This document shows positions 21,738-32,715 of a DNA stretch of 64,000 nucleotides, one piece after another (position 1 is the first letter of the stretch; every line of letters begins with the position of its first letter). This DNA is from Rhodosporidiobolus odoratus (Eukaryota; Basidiomycota; Microbotryomycetes; Sporidiobolales; Sporidiobolaceae), in the NCBI GenBank assembly GCA_034387635.1, contig JAOANU010000014.1, positions 1 through 64,000 on the forward strand. The letters are read 5' to 3'. Below the pieces are notes generated by a model. The model had not been told where the DNA came from and did no database searches. It was given only the letters and a program-made list of their open reading frames with translations. Made by a program: the position numbers and the translations under genes.

Positions 21738-24578
21738 TCAGTGAGCGGTGGGCGGACGGCCGTCCTTGATGGGCTCGCTTGTGAGCTCGTAGTCCCCCAC
21801 TGTATGAAGAACGCGAGTCAGTACTAGAAGACATCTCACCAGAGTCGTCGTAAGAAAAGAAAGACGCACAACAATCATAAGCCCAGTCGATGCTCTCTAA
21901 ATTCTGCTTCGTCGCTGCCACAAACGCATCGAGGTGACACAGCCCATCGTCGTTCGTCGCACAACCAGGAAGGTTGTCCAGTGGAATCAGACCGTCGTTC
22001 AGGATCCACCGCACGAAGCGGGGCTCTTTCCCACTCGGAGTAAGCGGCGAAGACGGGCAAGATAGGACTTGCGAATGCAGGTTGGCGGCGAACGGTGAAA
22101 TGGAAGAGGTGACGAAGGATAGGTCGGACGGGATGTGGTCCGTCGGGAGAGGGCCGGAACGGGAGAAGGAGGTGAAGTTGAGGGTGGTAAGAACGGCGGA
22201 AATGACTGGATAAAAAGCAGGAATGAGCATAAAGCTGGCGCTGGGAACGATGAGGGCGGAGGAGAATGACTTACTGACGTCGTGAGTAGCATCAACAACA
22301 AGCGCCTGATCAAGCGGGAAGTACTCGGGAGTGTGCAGGCTTGAATTGGTAGTCGAGTTGAACTCGCTCAACGGTTGCTGCAGAGTGCGCGCAAGCCACT
22401 CCTGTACCCATCCCTTTCCGACAGCAGCCTGAGCAGGTTGTCCGTATGCGAAGATGTCCCAGAACTCGATATCGTGGGCGTATTCGAAGCCGCGCCATTC
22501 ATCCTCTGAGTAGTGCGAAGATTTAGGTTGGACGTGCAACGGCAGACGAAAATGGGCTTACCGGTGAAGAGAGGGCAGAAGGAAGACCCGCCGAGGGCGA
22601 CGAGCTACAACGAGGAGAAACTGTATGTTAGCAGGCGACTCTGGAGGAAAGGAGAAATACGATGCGAGGCAGAGAAAGAGCGAACCTCGTAGGCGCAAAG
22701 CAATTGCATATTGAACAGGTCCTCAATAGTGAGCTCGACGCCTTCGACCTGCAGACGAGCACAATGAGCCTTGACGCGGCAACGATCAGGAAAGTCGCAC
22801 GTACAAGTGGCTGGAATCGTTTCAGCGTATCAGCGAGGTAGACGCGTCCCCATTCCTTCATCCTCTGAGGTCCTCGGGTGAGGTCGGGGCGAAGGGCGTT
22901 CTTGCAGGTCATCTGGCGCAGTACGGAGAGGTCAGCCTCGATGTATGGCACAGGGAAGGACAAGAGAGAACAGAACTGTCGAAATAGGACATACATGAGG
23001 CGCGAGGGTGTTGTTGAAGTCAGGCCATTCGATCGAGATCAGCTGGTGGTATTGGTCTTCGAACGGAACTGCAAGCGAGAAGTGGTTCGTCAGAGTCCTA
23101 TCTGGGAGGAGAAAGGCGGAAGGAGAAGGACGAACTGCCAAAGAAGCCAGCAGCAAAGTTGAGAGCACTCTTGAGCATGCGATCCTGACTTTCTAAGGAG
23201 TGACCAAGCGTAGTGGTGCAGGAAAAAGCGGAAGGGAAACTCAGCAGGGTCAGCGAACGTGATTAGGAAGGTTAAATCGAAAGGTCGACCCACCAGTACG
23301 GAAGACAGGCTTGTGCTTAGCGCCGTCGAGGAGATGACCATATCTGACACGGAAGCTCGCTCCAAGGTTGAAGAGCTGTTCCCTGCCAAAGGGGGTGAGG
23401 ATCTCACCCCCGAGCTTGTATGTCCAGTGGTTCAGGAATTCAAGGTCGCCCGACGCTTTGAAGCCGGACGCAGAGACTACATCCTTGTAGAAGAGCTCGG
23501 TGCCAGCGTCGCTTGTCGGATATCGTGCACCGTGTCCTGCATCCGGGCGAGGAAAAAAGGAAAGGAAAGTCAGAATCCACTGTCTTCCGGCTACGTCCGT
23601 CGCTGAGTCGCTCGTAGCCGTCTGCGCAAGCATAGACACGTAGAGATGGACGCACGATGTAGCAGCTGGACCTAGACGGCAAACGCCGGAGATAATAATT
23701 GATTGTCAGTACCAGCGGAAAGTAGTCGGATCAGAACGTGTCGACAGCCAATTCGATCTCCTCGCGGCTAAGGAACGAAGAAAACGAAGTACAGTATGTA
23801 ACTCCGGTTCGTGCAGTCTAGGTACGAGCCTGTTGACCGGTCATTGCAAGCGAGATGGCCCGGCGGGACCTGAGTCTGGACCTCGTCCCAGATTCCAAAA
23901 GGGCGCGCAGGGAGGCGGCCTTCGGAGCAAAGCAGGGTACAGTACGAGGTCTGGCGGCCTGCCGCACTTGTAGAACGTCGCTTGGAGAATTCCTACAGGG
24001 TGGAGACCGACAGCAGGAGGGAAAGGGCGCTCACCTGCTCTACCTCGCAGCCAGCCGGAATCTGCGCAGTCCCCTTCAAGCCGTGGTTGACAGAGCGCCA
24101 GGGTGCGAGGTTACCGAGGTAGTGCAGGATGTTGAAGTCCTTGGTGTCGAGGGCAGCGGGCGGGTTGAGGGGTGACGAGTCGAAGTTGACGGGGTAGGAG
24201 GTGGAAGCAGCGAATGCCTCGGATCCCTGTACGTCGGAGGGTCAGTCCGCCTTCTACAAAAGACGAGAGAGGGCGTACGGTAGGTGTAGGCCCGGCGTAA
24301 CCAATGTTGGTAGGCCATTTCGCACTGTCCTTCTTTCCCCCTAACAGACGGTCCTCGGATGAGAACGCCTGACGCAGGGCAAGCAAGACGATGCCGACTC
24401 CTGCTACCAATAGGACGCCATGATACCATCCAAGGCGCCCTAGCAGAGTACTTCTCTCGTAACCCTTGTTTGTTGCGTGATGAGGAGGGGGTGAGGTCGA
24501 GGTTGCTGGGGCTGGTAGCAGAGGTGAGCGAGCGTCGGCATCAGACTCTTCGTGCGGGTCGGTGTCATCAGGTGGCAT
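21738..24578 (-). CDS. Membrane-anchored histidine acid phosphatase
   Basis: Twelve exons: 24279-24578, 24035-24226, 23656-23671, 23294-23536, 23136-23192, 22995-23068, 22805-22912, 22686-22748, 22562-22604, 22275-22505, 21870-22205, 21738-21799; 574 aa. Residues about 45-70 contain one transmembrane helix (GVLLVAGVGIVLLAL), so the catalytic domain should face the lumen or exterior. The catalytic RHGARYP motif is present, its Arg codon split across an intron after a 16-nt exon, and the proton-donor pair is in DATHDV. FRTESQDRMLKSALNFAAGF and RFVRWILNDGLIPL are typical family segments. It hydrolyses phosphomonoesters such as phytate or other phosphate esters; the substrate is not predictable. 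The intron before the micro-exon is unusually long (363 nt). Confidence 0.92.
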
Positions 24579-25572
24579 ATCGACTGATGTAGTTCTAGCA
24601 AAGGCCGGAGAGTCGAGAGCGGAGCGCTTAACGATCAATATTCCAATTCTCCTCCGCTTTCCCCACTCTTATACCCCATGACTCGAGCTTATGTACAGTG
24701 CTGCAGCTCTGGGACTACGCGTGCAATGCTACCAGGCTCCGACCCATGCTTGTCGAACCGCCCTTCTTCGTCGCGTCAACTTCCTGCCGCCTTGTCTCCG
24801 ACTCCCGCCTCCGTAAAGCTAGGTGGAGACGGCAGAGGGAGGCAGAGGGGCCCAAGCACTCGTCCGAGCGCCCAACGCGAAGCACCGGTCTCGAGGTGGC
24901 GGTCCTGGTCCTCGCACGCTTCCCAAGGCCAAGCGAGGGCGGGAACCGACTGCACCACAAGCGCACGGCACCGCCATAGGGCGCCGTACACCGTGAAATG
25001 TGGTACTGTAAGGTGGACTCTGGTAAACACGACCGACTCGGAAGAGGGAGCAGACGGTGCGTTCTGTCAGAATTTCTTTGCTTTGCAATCCTCGCTGAAT
25101 AGTGCATCCCTTTAGCTGCTTCACCTTTCACCCACTTGATCTATTCTTTGCAGCTCCCTGTCGCGCTTCCTGTGGAGCCTGACTCAGATTTCATTTTTGC
25201 AGAGTAGCTTGACGCTTTCTCCCATTCAACCTCGCTCGAAAGTATCCCGCTGTCCGACTCGCGCACGCTCGGGAGAAACATCTACGACCCCTCTGCTCCC
25301 GCCTATTGCTGCCAACCGTCTGCCGCTCGGGCATGGGCAGGACGTTTCCAGCCTCGAAGCTCCCAATCTCGCTCGCTCCTTTTCTTCCTTGATTCTTTCC
25401 GTACTCCTCAGCAGGCAGATATGAATGTCACCGCATACACCTGTGCAGCCCAGACGGAGGTTGTGACCGGCATAGTCACAGGTCGTTCACTCGCGCCATG
25501 CATGGTCCTGACTGGGAGAATTAGCGGCGCTGTAAAAGCCGTACGCACCTCGCTTGATCGTGCTACCTTTTG
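24579..25572. other. Intergenic region, acid phosphatase promoter side (994 bp)
   Basis: Contains the upstream region of the acid phosphatase gene and the area where the missing N-terminal half of the adjacent transporter relic would be expected. I found no MFS N-terminal motifs and no other convincing gene. Confidence 0.5.
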
Positions 25573-26300
25573 TGTATCGCGGTCTTCCTCCCCGAGACTC
25601 ACCATCCGAACCTCCTCGCCAAGCGAGCGAAGAAGATGCGCAAGGAAGAGCCCGAGAAGAATAAAGAACGGAATTCGAGAGGTTGGATATCTCGTACGTT
25701 GTCGCCAACATCCAGGCACCTCTTACCGTGGGCTGACTTCGTGTCTCTTCTATGTCGCAGCATCAAGAGTATCATGACTGCCACGCTTGCGCGCCCTGTC
25801 CTCATGTTCTTCGTAGAGCCGCTTGTCCTAGTCGTAACAATCTACCTTTCCGTTGTCTACGGCAAACTCTAGTGAGCCCGTACCTTCTGACCTTCATTCA
25901 AGTGAATTCTGCTATCCTCCCCTCGTTCTGCAGCGGTCTCGTCTGGTAGCAACTTCGGAGGTTCAACAACGGCGAAGGCGGGCTTATCTTCATCGGTGTC
26001 GTAATCGACACGACGCTTGGGGCTGTCCTCAACGTCATGGTACAGCGCCATTACCGCGTATTGGTGCCGAAGTGGCATGCGTATCCGCCACCGGAGGAGA
26101 GGTACGTTCCGCTGATCCTTTCTGCATCTTTCCTCCCGAAAGCTGTTGTATTTTTGGCTCTAGGGATCAATGATTGCAGGGCCTTTCCTCGTCATCGGTA
26201 TGTTTTTCCTCCGCTGGACAGGCAGTACGTCCCGCTTCCTCTTCCCTGCCACTTCTCTGGCTGATACGTCTAACGCCTATTACAGACTGAACACACTGAC
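25573..26300 (+). pseudogene. Relic of a DHA1-type MFS (drug/polyamine) transporter
   Basis: The fragment begins inside the loop after TM6 (FLPETHHPNLLAKRAKKMRK, the LPET motif of fungal DHA1 transporters). It continues over a plausible GTACGT-AG intron into TM7 (TATLARPVLMFFVEPLVLVV, SVVYGKLY), then GGLIFIGVVIDTTLGAVLN, PPEERL and GPFLVIGMFFLRWTG. TM1-6 and TM10-12 are missing, and an in-frame TAG follows the TM7-8 junction. The 3' end stops just before the Myb-like gene. This is a degraded internal fragment of a once complete transporter gene rather than a functional gene. Confidence 0.7.
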
Positions 26301-26323
26301 AAAAGAGAAAGAGAGGGAAAAGA

Positions 26324-28216
26324 CTAAGGCTCCTTCTGTTCCCTCATCACCTCCGCCAGCAACTCATCCGCAATATCCAACGCCTCCGTAAGGACCGCTC
26401 GTTGCCTCTCGAGTTTCTTCCTCCGCGCGGCGAGAACCTCCTTCCTAGACTGCACGGGCGTAGCTGCCGGAGCCTGAGTAGCCTGAGTAGCGGCAGGGGT
26501 TGAAGCGGCAGCGGCTGATCTCGGCGCGATGTTCGTAGGCTTGAGTGCGGGAACGGTCGATTTGGTTGCTAGACCATTGCCAGCAGCCGTAGTGGCGACG
26601 GGGGTGGGACGGATAGGTCGAGGAAAAATAGAGGCGGCAGACAACGAGGTAGGTTGGGTGGAGTTCGTAGCTGCGGGCGGTGCAGCCCGTTGAGCGGCGG
26701 CGACGGCTCGAATCTGGCTAGTAGTGGGTGAGGAAGAGGTCGAAGTCGTGGGAGGGGGAAAGCGAGAGGTGGTCGTGCGAGGTTGAGGTGCCGCAGGAAG
26801 AGGGATGCGGAAAGCCGTCCTGGCGCTGTCCTTCGAATTGTCCTTTGAAGCGTCCTTCGAGGTCGGTTGAGTGCCGCCGAGGAGGCCATGGTTGGGGGTT
26901 GAAGCGGCGGCTGTGTGAGCGGGAACGGCAGGCGAGGACCCAGCGAGGGAGAAACGCCAGGAAGGCTGGCCAAAACCTTGGCCCAGTTGACTTGCTGGGG
27001 CGGGAACGTCGGCGAGGTTCTGGCGGCATAAGCCCGCTTGGGTGTAGTTGTGCGGTGCTGGGGGAACAGGCGCGAGCCTGAGGGGCTGCGAGGCGCAGGA
27101 GGTGGACTGGGCGACCACGGGAGTGTGAACGGCAGCTGAGGAAGAAGACAATGATGCACTGTGGAGAGCCTGAGCGAATATGGGAGCCTGGGTCGGGCCA
27201 ACGGCGGCGCTCGCCGGGGCGGACGACGATGCGAAAGAGGCGGGCGTTGAGGGCTCGCTCGCTTTACCCTTGCCCTTCTCGATATGGCCTGGAGCTTGCT
27301 GTGCTGGCTTTGATGCAATCGCGGAAGCGGGTGTGACTGAAGAAGCTCTGACGGCGGAAGCGGAGGCGCAGCGCTGAGGTTGAAGCTGAGGAAAGGTGTT
27401 GGACATCGAAGGAGTGGCCGATGCTGATTTTGGCTTTTGGCTCAGCCACGAGAGGGTGGTCGGGTCTGGGAGAGGGGAAGGAGAACGAGAGGTGATGCGG
27501 GCGCGTTTCGCCGGCTCAGAGGAAGTGGAAGGGCCGGCAATATTGACGGCGGAAGAAACGGCAAAAGGACGCTTCGGGGCGACGCCTTGAGGAGCCGCTT
27601 TAGCGACAGCTGAGAGCGCCGGCATAACTGCACTTGGTGAACGGGTCAGGGGAGAATTAGAAGAGATGGTGAGATAAAGCTCACCTCTTTCCGCGTCCTT
27701 CGTGACACTGGATAGTGCTGAAGCGATAGCTTCAGCTCCCTGCTTACGGATCCACAGCTTTCCTTCCTCGTCCCAGCCCGTACGCCAACCTTCCCGACGA
27801 AGTTCGTCCTCTCTCTGCTTGGCCATTGTCTCGGTCAAGTCGGGAATCTCCAGCTGCTTGATCACGCGGTCCCAAGCGTTCGCGCCCATCAAGCGCTCGA
27901 GAGCGGTCGAAGTGCGAAGGAGCTTGATGTCGCGTTCCGGCGTCCAGATTTGGGCGAGAGCGTTCTGGCGCACTGCAAACGATGCGAGGGTCAGTGGTTA
28001 GTTCAAGAGAGGGCATGCGTATAGCGCACATCGGACGGCCTCGTCTCTTCGCTCCTGAGCTTTAATCCTTCCGTAGCGTTGTTGAAGCGAGTTAGCAGTA
28101 CGCGACGACCCGACTGAGGCGAGGACAAATCGGACATTCGGCCAATCGGTAGGTTTGGGCAGAGAGTCGACGAGGCTACAGAGACGTTCGTCTTCTTCAG
28201 GCCACCAGCGGGTCAT
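26324..28216 (-). CDS. Myb/SANT-like protein with disordered tail
   Basis: Exons 28030-28216, 27685-27972 and 26324-27627 give 592 aa. Residues 1-60 look like a Myb/SANT repeat (RWWPEEDERLCSLVDSL, then RTANSLQQRYGRI), and a second, weaker helical repeat follows (WTPERDIKLLRTSTALERL). The central 400 residues are Ala/Ser/Pro-rich and disordered. The C-terminus has a predicted coiled coil (RKKLERQRAVLTEALDIADE). A nuclear DNA- or chromatin-binding role is likely from the domain but no target is evident. The second intron (27628-27684) is 57 nt without stop codons, so retention would add 19 residues in frame. Confidence 0.7.
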
Positions 28217-28588
28217 GTTGGCGTAGTGTGTGTGGACGAAGAGAGAGAAGAGTGAGAACTTGTTTGTTTGCCGTTTGGAGCGACGCGCGGGTCGAAGGGT
28301 AACGTGGCTCGTCGCGTCATGCGTCAGGCCAGGTCACAAGCATCCGCTCCTACCAGTAGGTGAGGTCGCTTCACATGGGCACTTAGTTACAGCCTGAAGT
28401 GTCGGGATCAGATGTACCAGGAAATCGAGCAACTGTCCGCGCAATCTTTTCCGTTGTCTAGATGAGACATCCAGATTGATGACGTTGCGATACTGAAACA
28501 GGCTCAGCGGAGATAGGAGTGTGGTCCGGAGACTGACACCCCTCCGAGCAGCTTCACGCATACGACCACTCAAGCAGTGCATCCCGAG
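28217..28588. other. Divergent promoter, Myb-like / kinase (372 bp)
   Basis: Start codons of two divergent genes flank this stretch. I see no conserved element that I can name with confidence. Confidence 0.5.
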
Positions 28589-31500
28589 ATGTCTACGAAG
28601 CCACACTCCGCCTCACCTGCCGAAGCAAGCTTGTCGCGACCTCCTCCGACCCGCTCATCTTTGACCCTCAACATCTCGCCCGTTGTCCCGTCGATTGGAC
28701 TGTCAAGACTCACCACTCGCTCGTCGTCGACCTCTAAACTTTATCTCGAGGTACCCGTCCGAACCGAGACCTCACAGGCGGCGCCGGCGAGCAAGACTGG
28801 ACGACCATACGGAGCTTATCGGGAGGCCAAGGACCCCAACGAGCAACGACCGGTACTCGTGGGGAGGAGACGAGCTTCATCAGACAGTGTCAGGAGGCGG
28901 GACGTTAATGGGTTCGAAGACAGGCGGGGGGAAACTAGCAGGGGAAAAGGAAAGGCTGTCGTCGACTTCGCTTTCGGCTCGCCCAGCAGTAGCGATGATG
29001 GCGACGACGAGAACGACGTCTCTGCAGCAAATAAGGACCTCCTGGAAGAGTGTGAGGGGACAGGTGGTTTCGAAGGCGACTTTGCGGCGAGGTGGAAAAC
29101 CGCGGCATCGAGGGAGCCTACATCCGCAGAAGTCATACGCGCTCAGGTACGGCACAGGCTTTCGCTCAGCTGCTGAACATTACTGATTTGTTCTTTCACT
29201 GTAGCGACAGCAACCTGTGCAGACTGTCGACTCCCTCAACCTCGATTCCCTTCTACCCTCCGGCATTGCCGATTATACCTTCTCTCGCTCCCCTGCTCCT
29301 GCAGAGTCCTCTCCCCAGCACCTTGCAGCCCCCTCTCTCGACAATCGGAAGCAGCTGACCCAGCCTCTGCATCCTCGCGTAAGCCTCGGCAGCGGAAAGT
29401 TTAGCGAGGTCTTCCTGGTTGAGAAAGAAGGAACACAAGTAGGCTTTCCCCTGCGCTTCTACAGGTAGTGACGCTTACTTGTCCTCGTGCCGCAGTACGC
29501 TATGAAGCACACTCCCCTGCATCCACATCACCCTCTAATCGCCGCCCGCCTGCTGCGCGAACCGACCATCCTCGCGCAGCTTCTGCCCCATCGCAATCTT
29601 GTCAAGGTGGGACTTCTCGTCCCAGTCATAAAGTCGTCATGCCTTGCTGACGCTCGAGTTGCTTCCGACAGGTCTTCGAGACAATCCGCACGCCTGGCCA
29701 CTTCTACCTCGTCGAGGAAAATCTGCAGTCGTGGGTAACGCTTGAAGCGCTCGTCTCGTCTTCGCCAGGTGGCGTTCTGCCCGCCGAGCAAGCTTGGAGC
29801 GTGCTGGAGCAGCTGTCAAGCGTGGTCCGAAGTCTGCACAGTCCGCTCAAAGTGTGCCATCGGGACATCAAGGTGCGGCTTTTTCTGCTTCTCTTCCGCC
29901 TCACGCCAGGTCGCTGACCCTCAGTTTCGTCTATGTAGCCGGAGAACATCCTTGTACGGGTTACGCCGCCTCCGCCTTCTGCCCCTTTGAATGCCCTTCC
30001 TTCCCTTACCCTCAAGCTTCTGGACTTCGGCCTCGCGACGCACTTCTCTTCATCCAAGCCCAGCCTCACTACATGCTGCGGCTCACCGGCGTATCACTCG
30101 CCAGAGCTATGGCAAAGTCTGCGAGATCAGCGGGCCAACATGCGATATTGGGTTTGTCTCTTCTCGTTTCGATAGCCTCCACCTCCTGCTCAAAGCTTCA
30201 GATCTTACTGACTGTTGCTTGTAACAGGGCCCGGAGATCGACATCTGGTGTGTCGGTCTGACCCTCCTCCGCTGCCTTCGTCCGGACAAGTACCCTCTCG
30301 GCACTTCTCACGCCTCCTTGCAAGCCATCGCCGACAAGACCGTCAACGCCCTCCTCGGCATCAAAGACTCGGCCATACGACAATTGCTAGGCAGCTTCCT
30401 CAATCCCGATGGGAAGAAAAGGATGCAGGCATTTGAGCGATTTTGCGCTGGGTTGGAAAGGAAGAAAGCGGAAGGACCGAGACGGAGTGGCGCGGGTTCT
30501 GAAGCACGGGGGGACCCCACGGAAGAAGCTCGACCAAGGGAGTTCAAGTCGACATCATTCCTTCCCTCGCCACTCGCTCATAGGTTGCAGCTCCGGCTGG
30601 ATGACCAGAGCGCCGTTGTCGAAGGCCCTCAGCTCGAGGCTACCGCTGTCACCCTTGATGTCGCGGATGGATGGGCGACTGGTCTATCGCAGGATGGTAT
30701 GAGAACGACGTCCACGTCGACGGCCAGGACAGCTCCACCCGAGTTGCCTCAACTTTCCCCGACCGCCGTGTTTGCCACAGGGCTGCCCCAGGGTCTACCT
30801 GACTCACCTCAGAGCCTGCGACGAAGCGGAGGAGACAGCAGCTCTTCCGCTTCTTCGTCCCCAGCTCGAAGCTCTCAACCCTGGCGTCGGCAGTCCACCT
30901 CTTCCGACTCTCTCGCTTCGCCTTACACGCCCTTTTCTCCGTCCGCCGAAGCTCTCTCCTTCCAGCACCCTACGTATCTGCCGCCAATCGAACTCATTCT
31001 GCTCAATCCCGCGAACGAAGGTATTCTCCGCGCCGTTTCGTATGTCAAGTACGCCCTGCGGTGCAAGGGCATCCTATACCACGTCGATGACGATTCCGCC
31101 ACCAAGCGATCCTCGGTGACGTCGAGTCTCTTCTCGCCGCCTGGTTCCGCTCCGCCGTCTCTACCTCCGACCCCTTACGCCCAACCTGCTCGCCCTCTTC
31201 CCTTGCCTACAGACGGCGCCTTTCCCTTCCCTACTTCCTCTCCCATCGATAACGATGAGTCCTACACCTGCTACCTACGATGCGTCGTCGCCTTCCCTTT
31301 GTCCGATCCCTCCAGCTTCCCCGGTCTCGCCTCAAACGCACTGCGTAGCGCCCTTCAAGGCAATGGCTCTTCCACCTCTCGCCCTCGCCCTGGCATGCTA
31401 CTACGAGCTCAGACTCTCGCCAGCGAAGCTCCTCGCATGCGAAGCGCCTCGACTCCGCCCCATCACGCCGCAGGACGGAAGGATCAGGACAAGAAAGAGA

Positions 31501-32180
31501 TGGTCAAGGCATTACCATTCTTCCTCTCTATCCGAAAAGCCACTTCCCCTACGCCGCTTTCGTCCTCCTTTGTCCCTACACCGGCTCGCAAGACAAGCGG
31601 CAGCACGACCCCTACCTCCCTGGCCTTTCCCCTCTCTCAACCTCCCCTCTCAGCCTCCCGCCGCCGTCGTCCCTCTGCATCCCCACGCCGTTCCCGACCT
31701 CCGCCCTCCTCCCGGATTATCCTCACCCTCTCCGACCCCCGCGCCCTCCCCTTTGTACGAGACGCCCTCGCTCTCCCTCCCCGAAGAGGAGAAGAAGACT
31801 CTGCAAAAGATTCTTCAGCGTCGAATCCCCGGCGTGGGCGGACGAGCGGTAGTGGGGAGCTGTCTCCTCGCGGTCATGGAGCGGAGAATTCGGGATCGAG
31901 GGATGCGAGGGCGAGGACGGAGGGTAGGCGTGCGGAGGATCAGGTTCCACTGCCTACAGGAACGAAGGGCAAGGGGAGGTCTCAGTCGATTGTTGTGCGT
32001 GGAAGTGCACCTGGCGGAGATGCAGGTCAGGGGGCTATGGCGCACGGATTGCGGATGGAGATGGGAAGGCCGGCGGTGAAGGACCGGAGCACTTCCTTGT
32101 TTGGGTTTGACTTGGCTGGGTTGATGGGCAAGGTTATGAGCGGGATAGGAGGGTCTCCTGCATCAGGTCCTACCGAGTAG
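28589..32180 (+). CDS. Ser/Thr protein kinase with long C-terminal extension
   Basis: Exons 28589-29146, 29205-29438, 29496-29606, 29672-29872, 29939-30151, 30228-32180 give 1089 aa. The N-terminal 230 residues are disordered. The kinase domain spans about 250-470 with every core element: GSGKFSEVF glycine loop, AMKHT lysine, REPTIL (helix C Glu), HRDIKPENIL catalytic loop, DFGLA, CCGSPAYHSPEL activation segment and DIWCVGLTLL. The activation region carries an insert (WQSLRDQRANMRYW). The activation-loop style resembles CAMK-like kinases. The extension of about 600 residues contains one ordered-looking block (PPIELILLNPANEGILRAV, SYVKYALRCKGILYHVDDD) embedded in Ser/Pro/Arg-rich sequence. I do not recognise the subfamily. 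Confidence 0.88.
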
Positions 32181-32715
32181 GAGGAAGCGAAGCCGGAGGT
32201 GCAGGGGAGGAGAAGGCGGCTGGAAGGAAGGCAAGGCGTCCGGTCTTTTTCTTGTTGTTTTCATCATCACTACTCGCATCTTTGTCGCCATCGCCTGCAA
32301 CATCCTGCTTATCTCGTCTCCTAGAAAGAGCTTGTCGTCACAAGAGTCTGTGAACTAGCAAGGTTCCACGTTAAGCAGACGGGCCGCCCTGTAAGAAGTG
32401 AACGGGGAGGGAAGTAGCGCAAGATTTGCCGGACGACTCTTGCCGTATGATTTGTCTGGTCCACCGAGGGCCGCGACTGTAATGCGTTGTCGAACTGGGC
32501 ATCGATGGTGGGACGAAGGAACCACTACCGCCTTATGCGGATCCAGAGGCAGAGTTATCTCTTGATGCTTGGTGCTTGACGAGCTGGTGGCTGCACAGCG
32601 TGTGATTGGGAGAATGGCTTTATTTCTGACCTCTTGTAAAATCCGAGATCGCATGGAACTAATCAACGTGAAACAGCGACACCTCCGTAGGAATAACTGT
32701 GTCGGGACGCAAGAA
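32181..32715. other. Convergent intergenic region kinase/porin (535 bp)
   Basis: Lies between two stop codons, so it should hold the two 3' UTRs and terminators. No coding sequence or RNA gene recognised. Confidence 0.5.

Noticed and set aside
26728..27081. Long plus-strand ORF opposite the Myb-like gene
   Set aside because: It is the mirror of the Ala/Ser/Pro-rich minus-strand coding sequence, has an Arg/Glu-rich shadow composition and no splice or start context.
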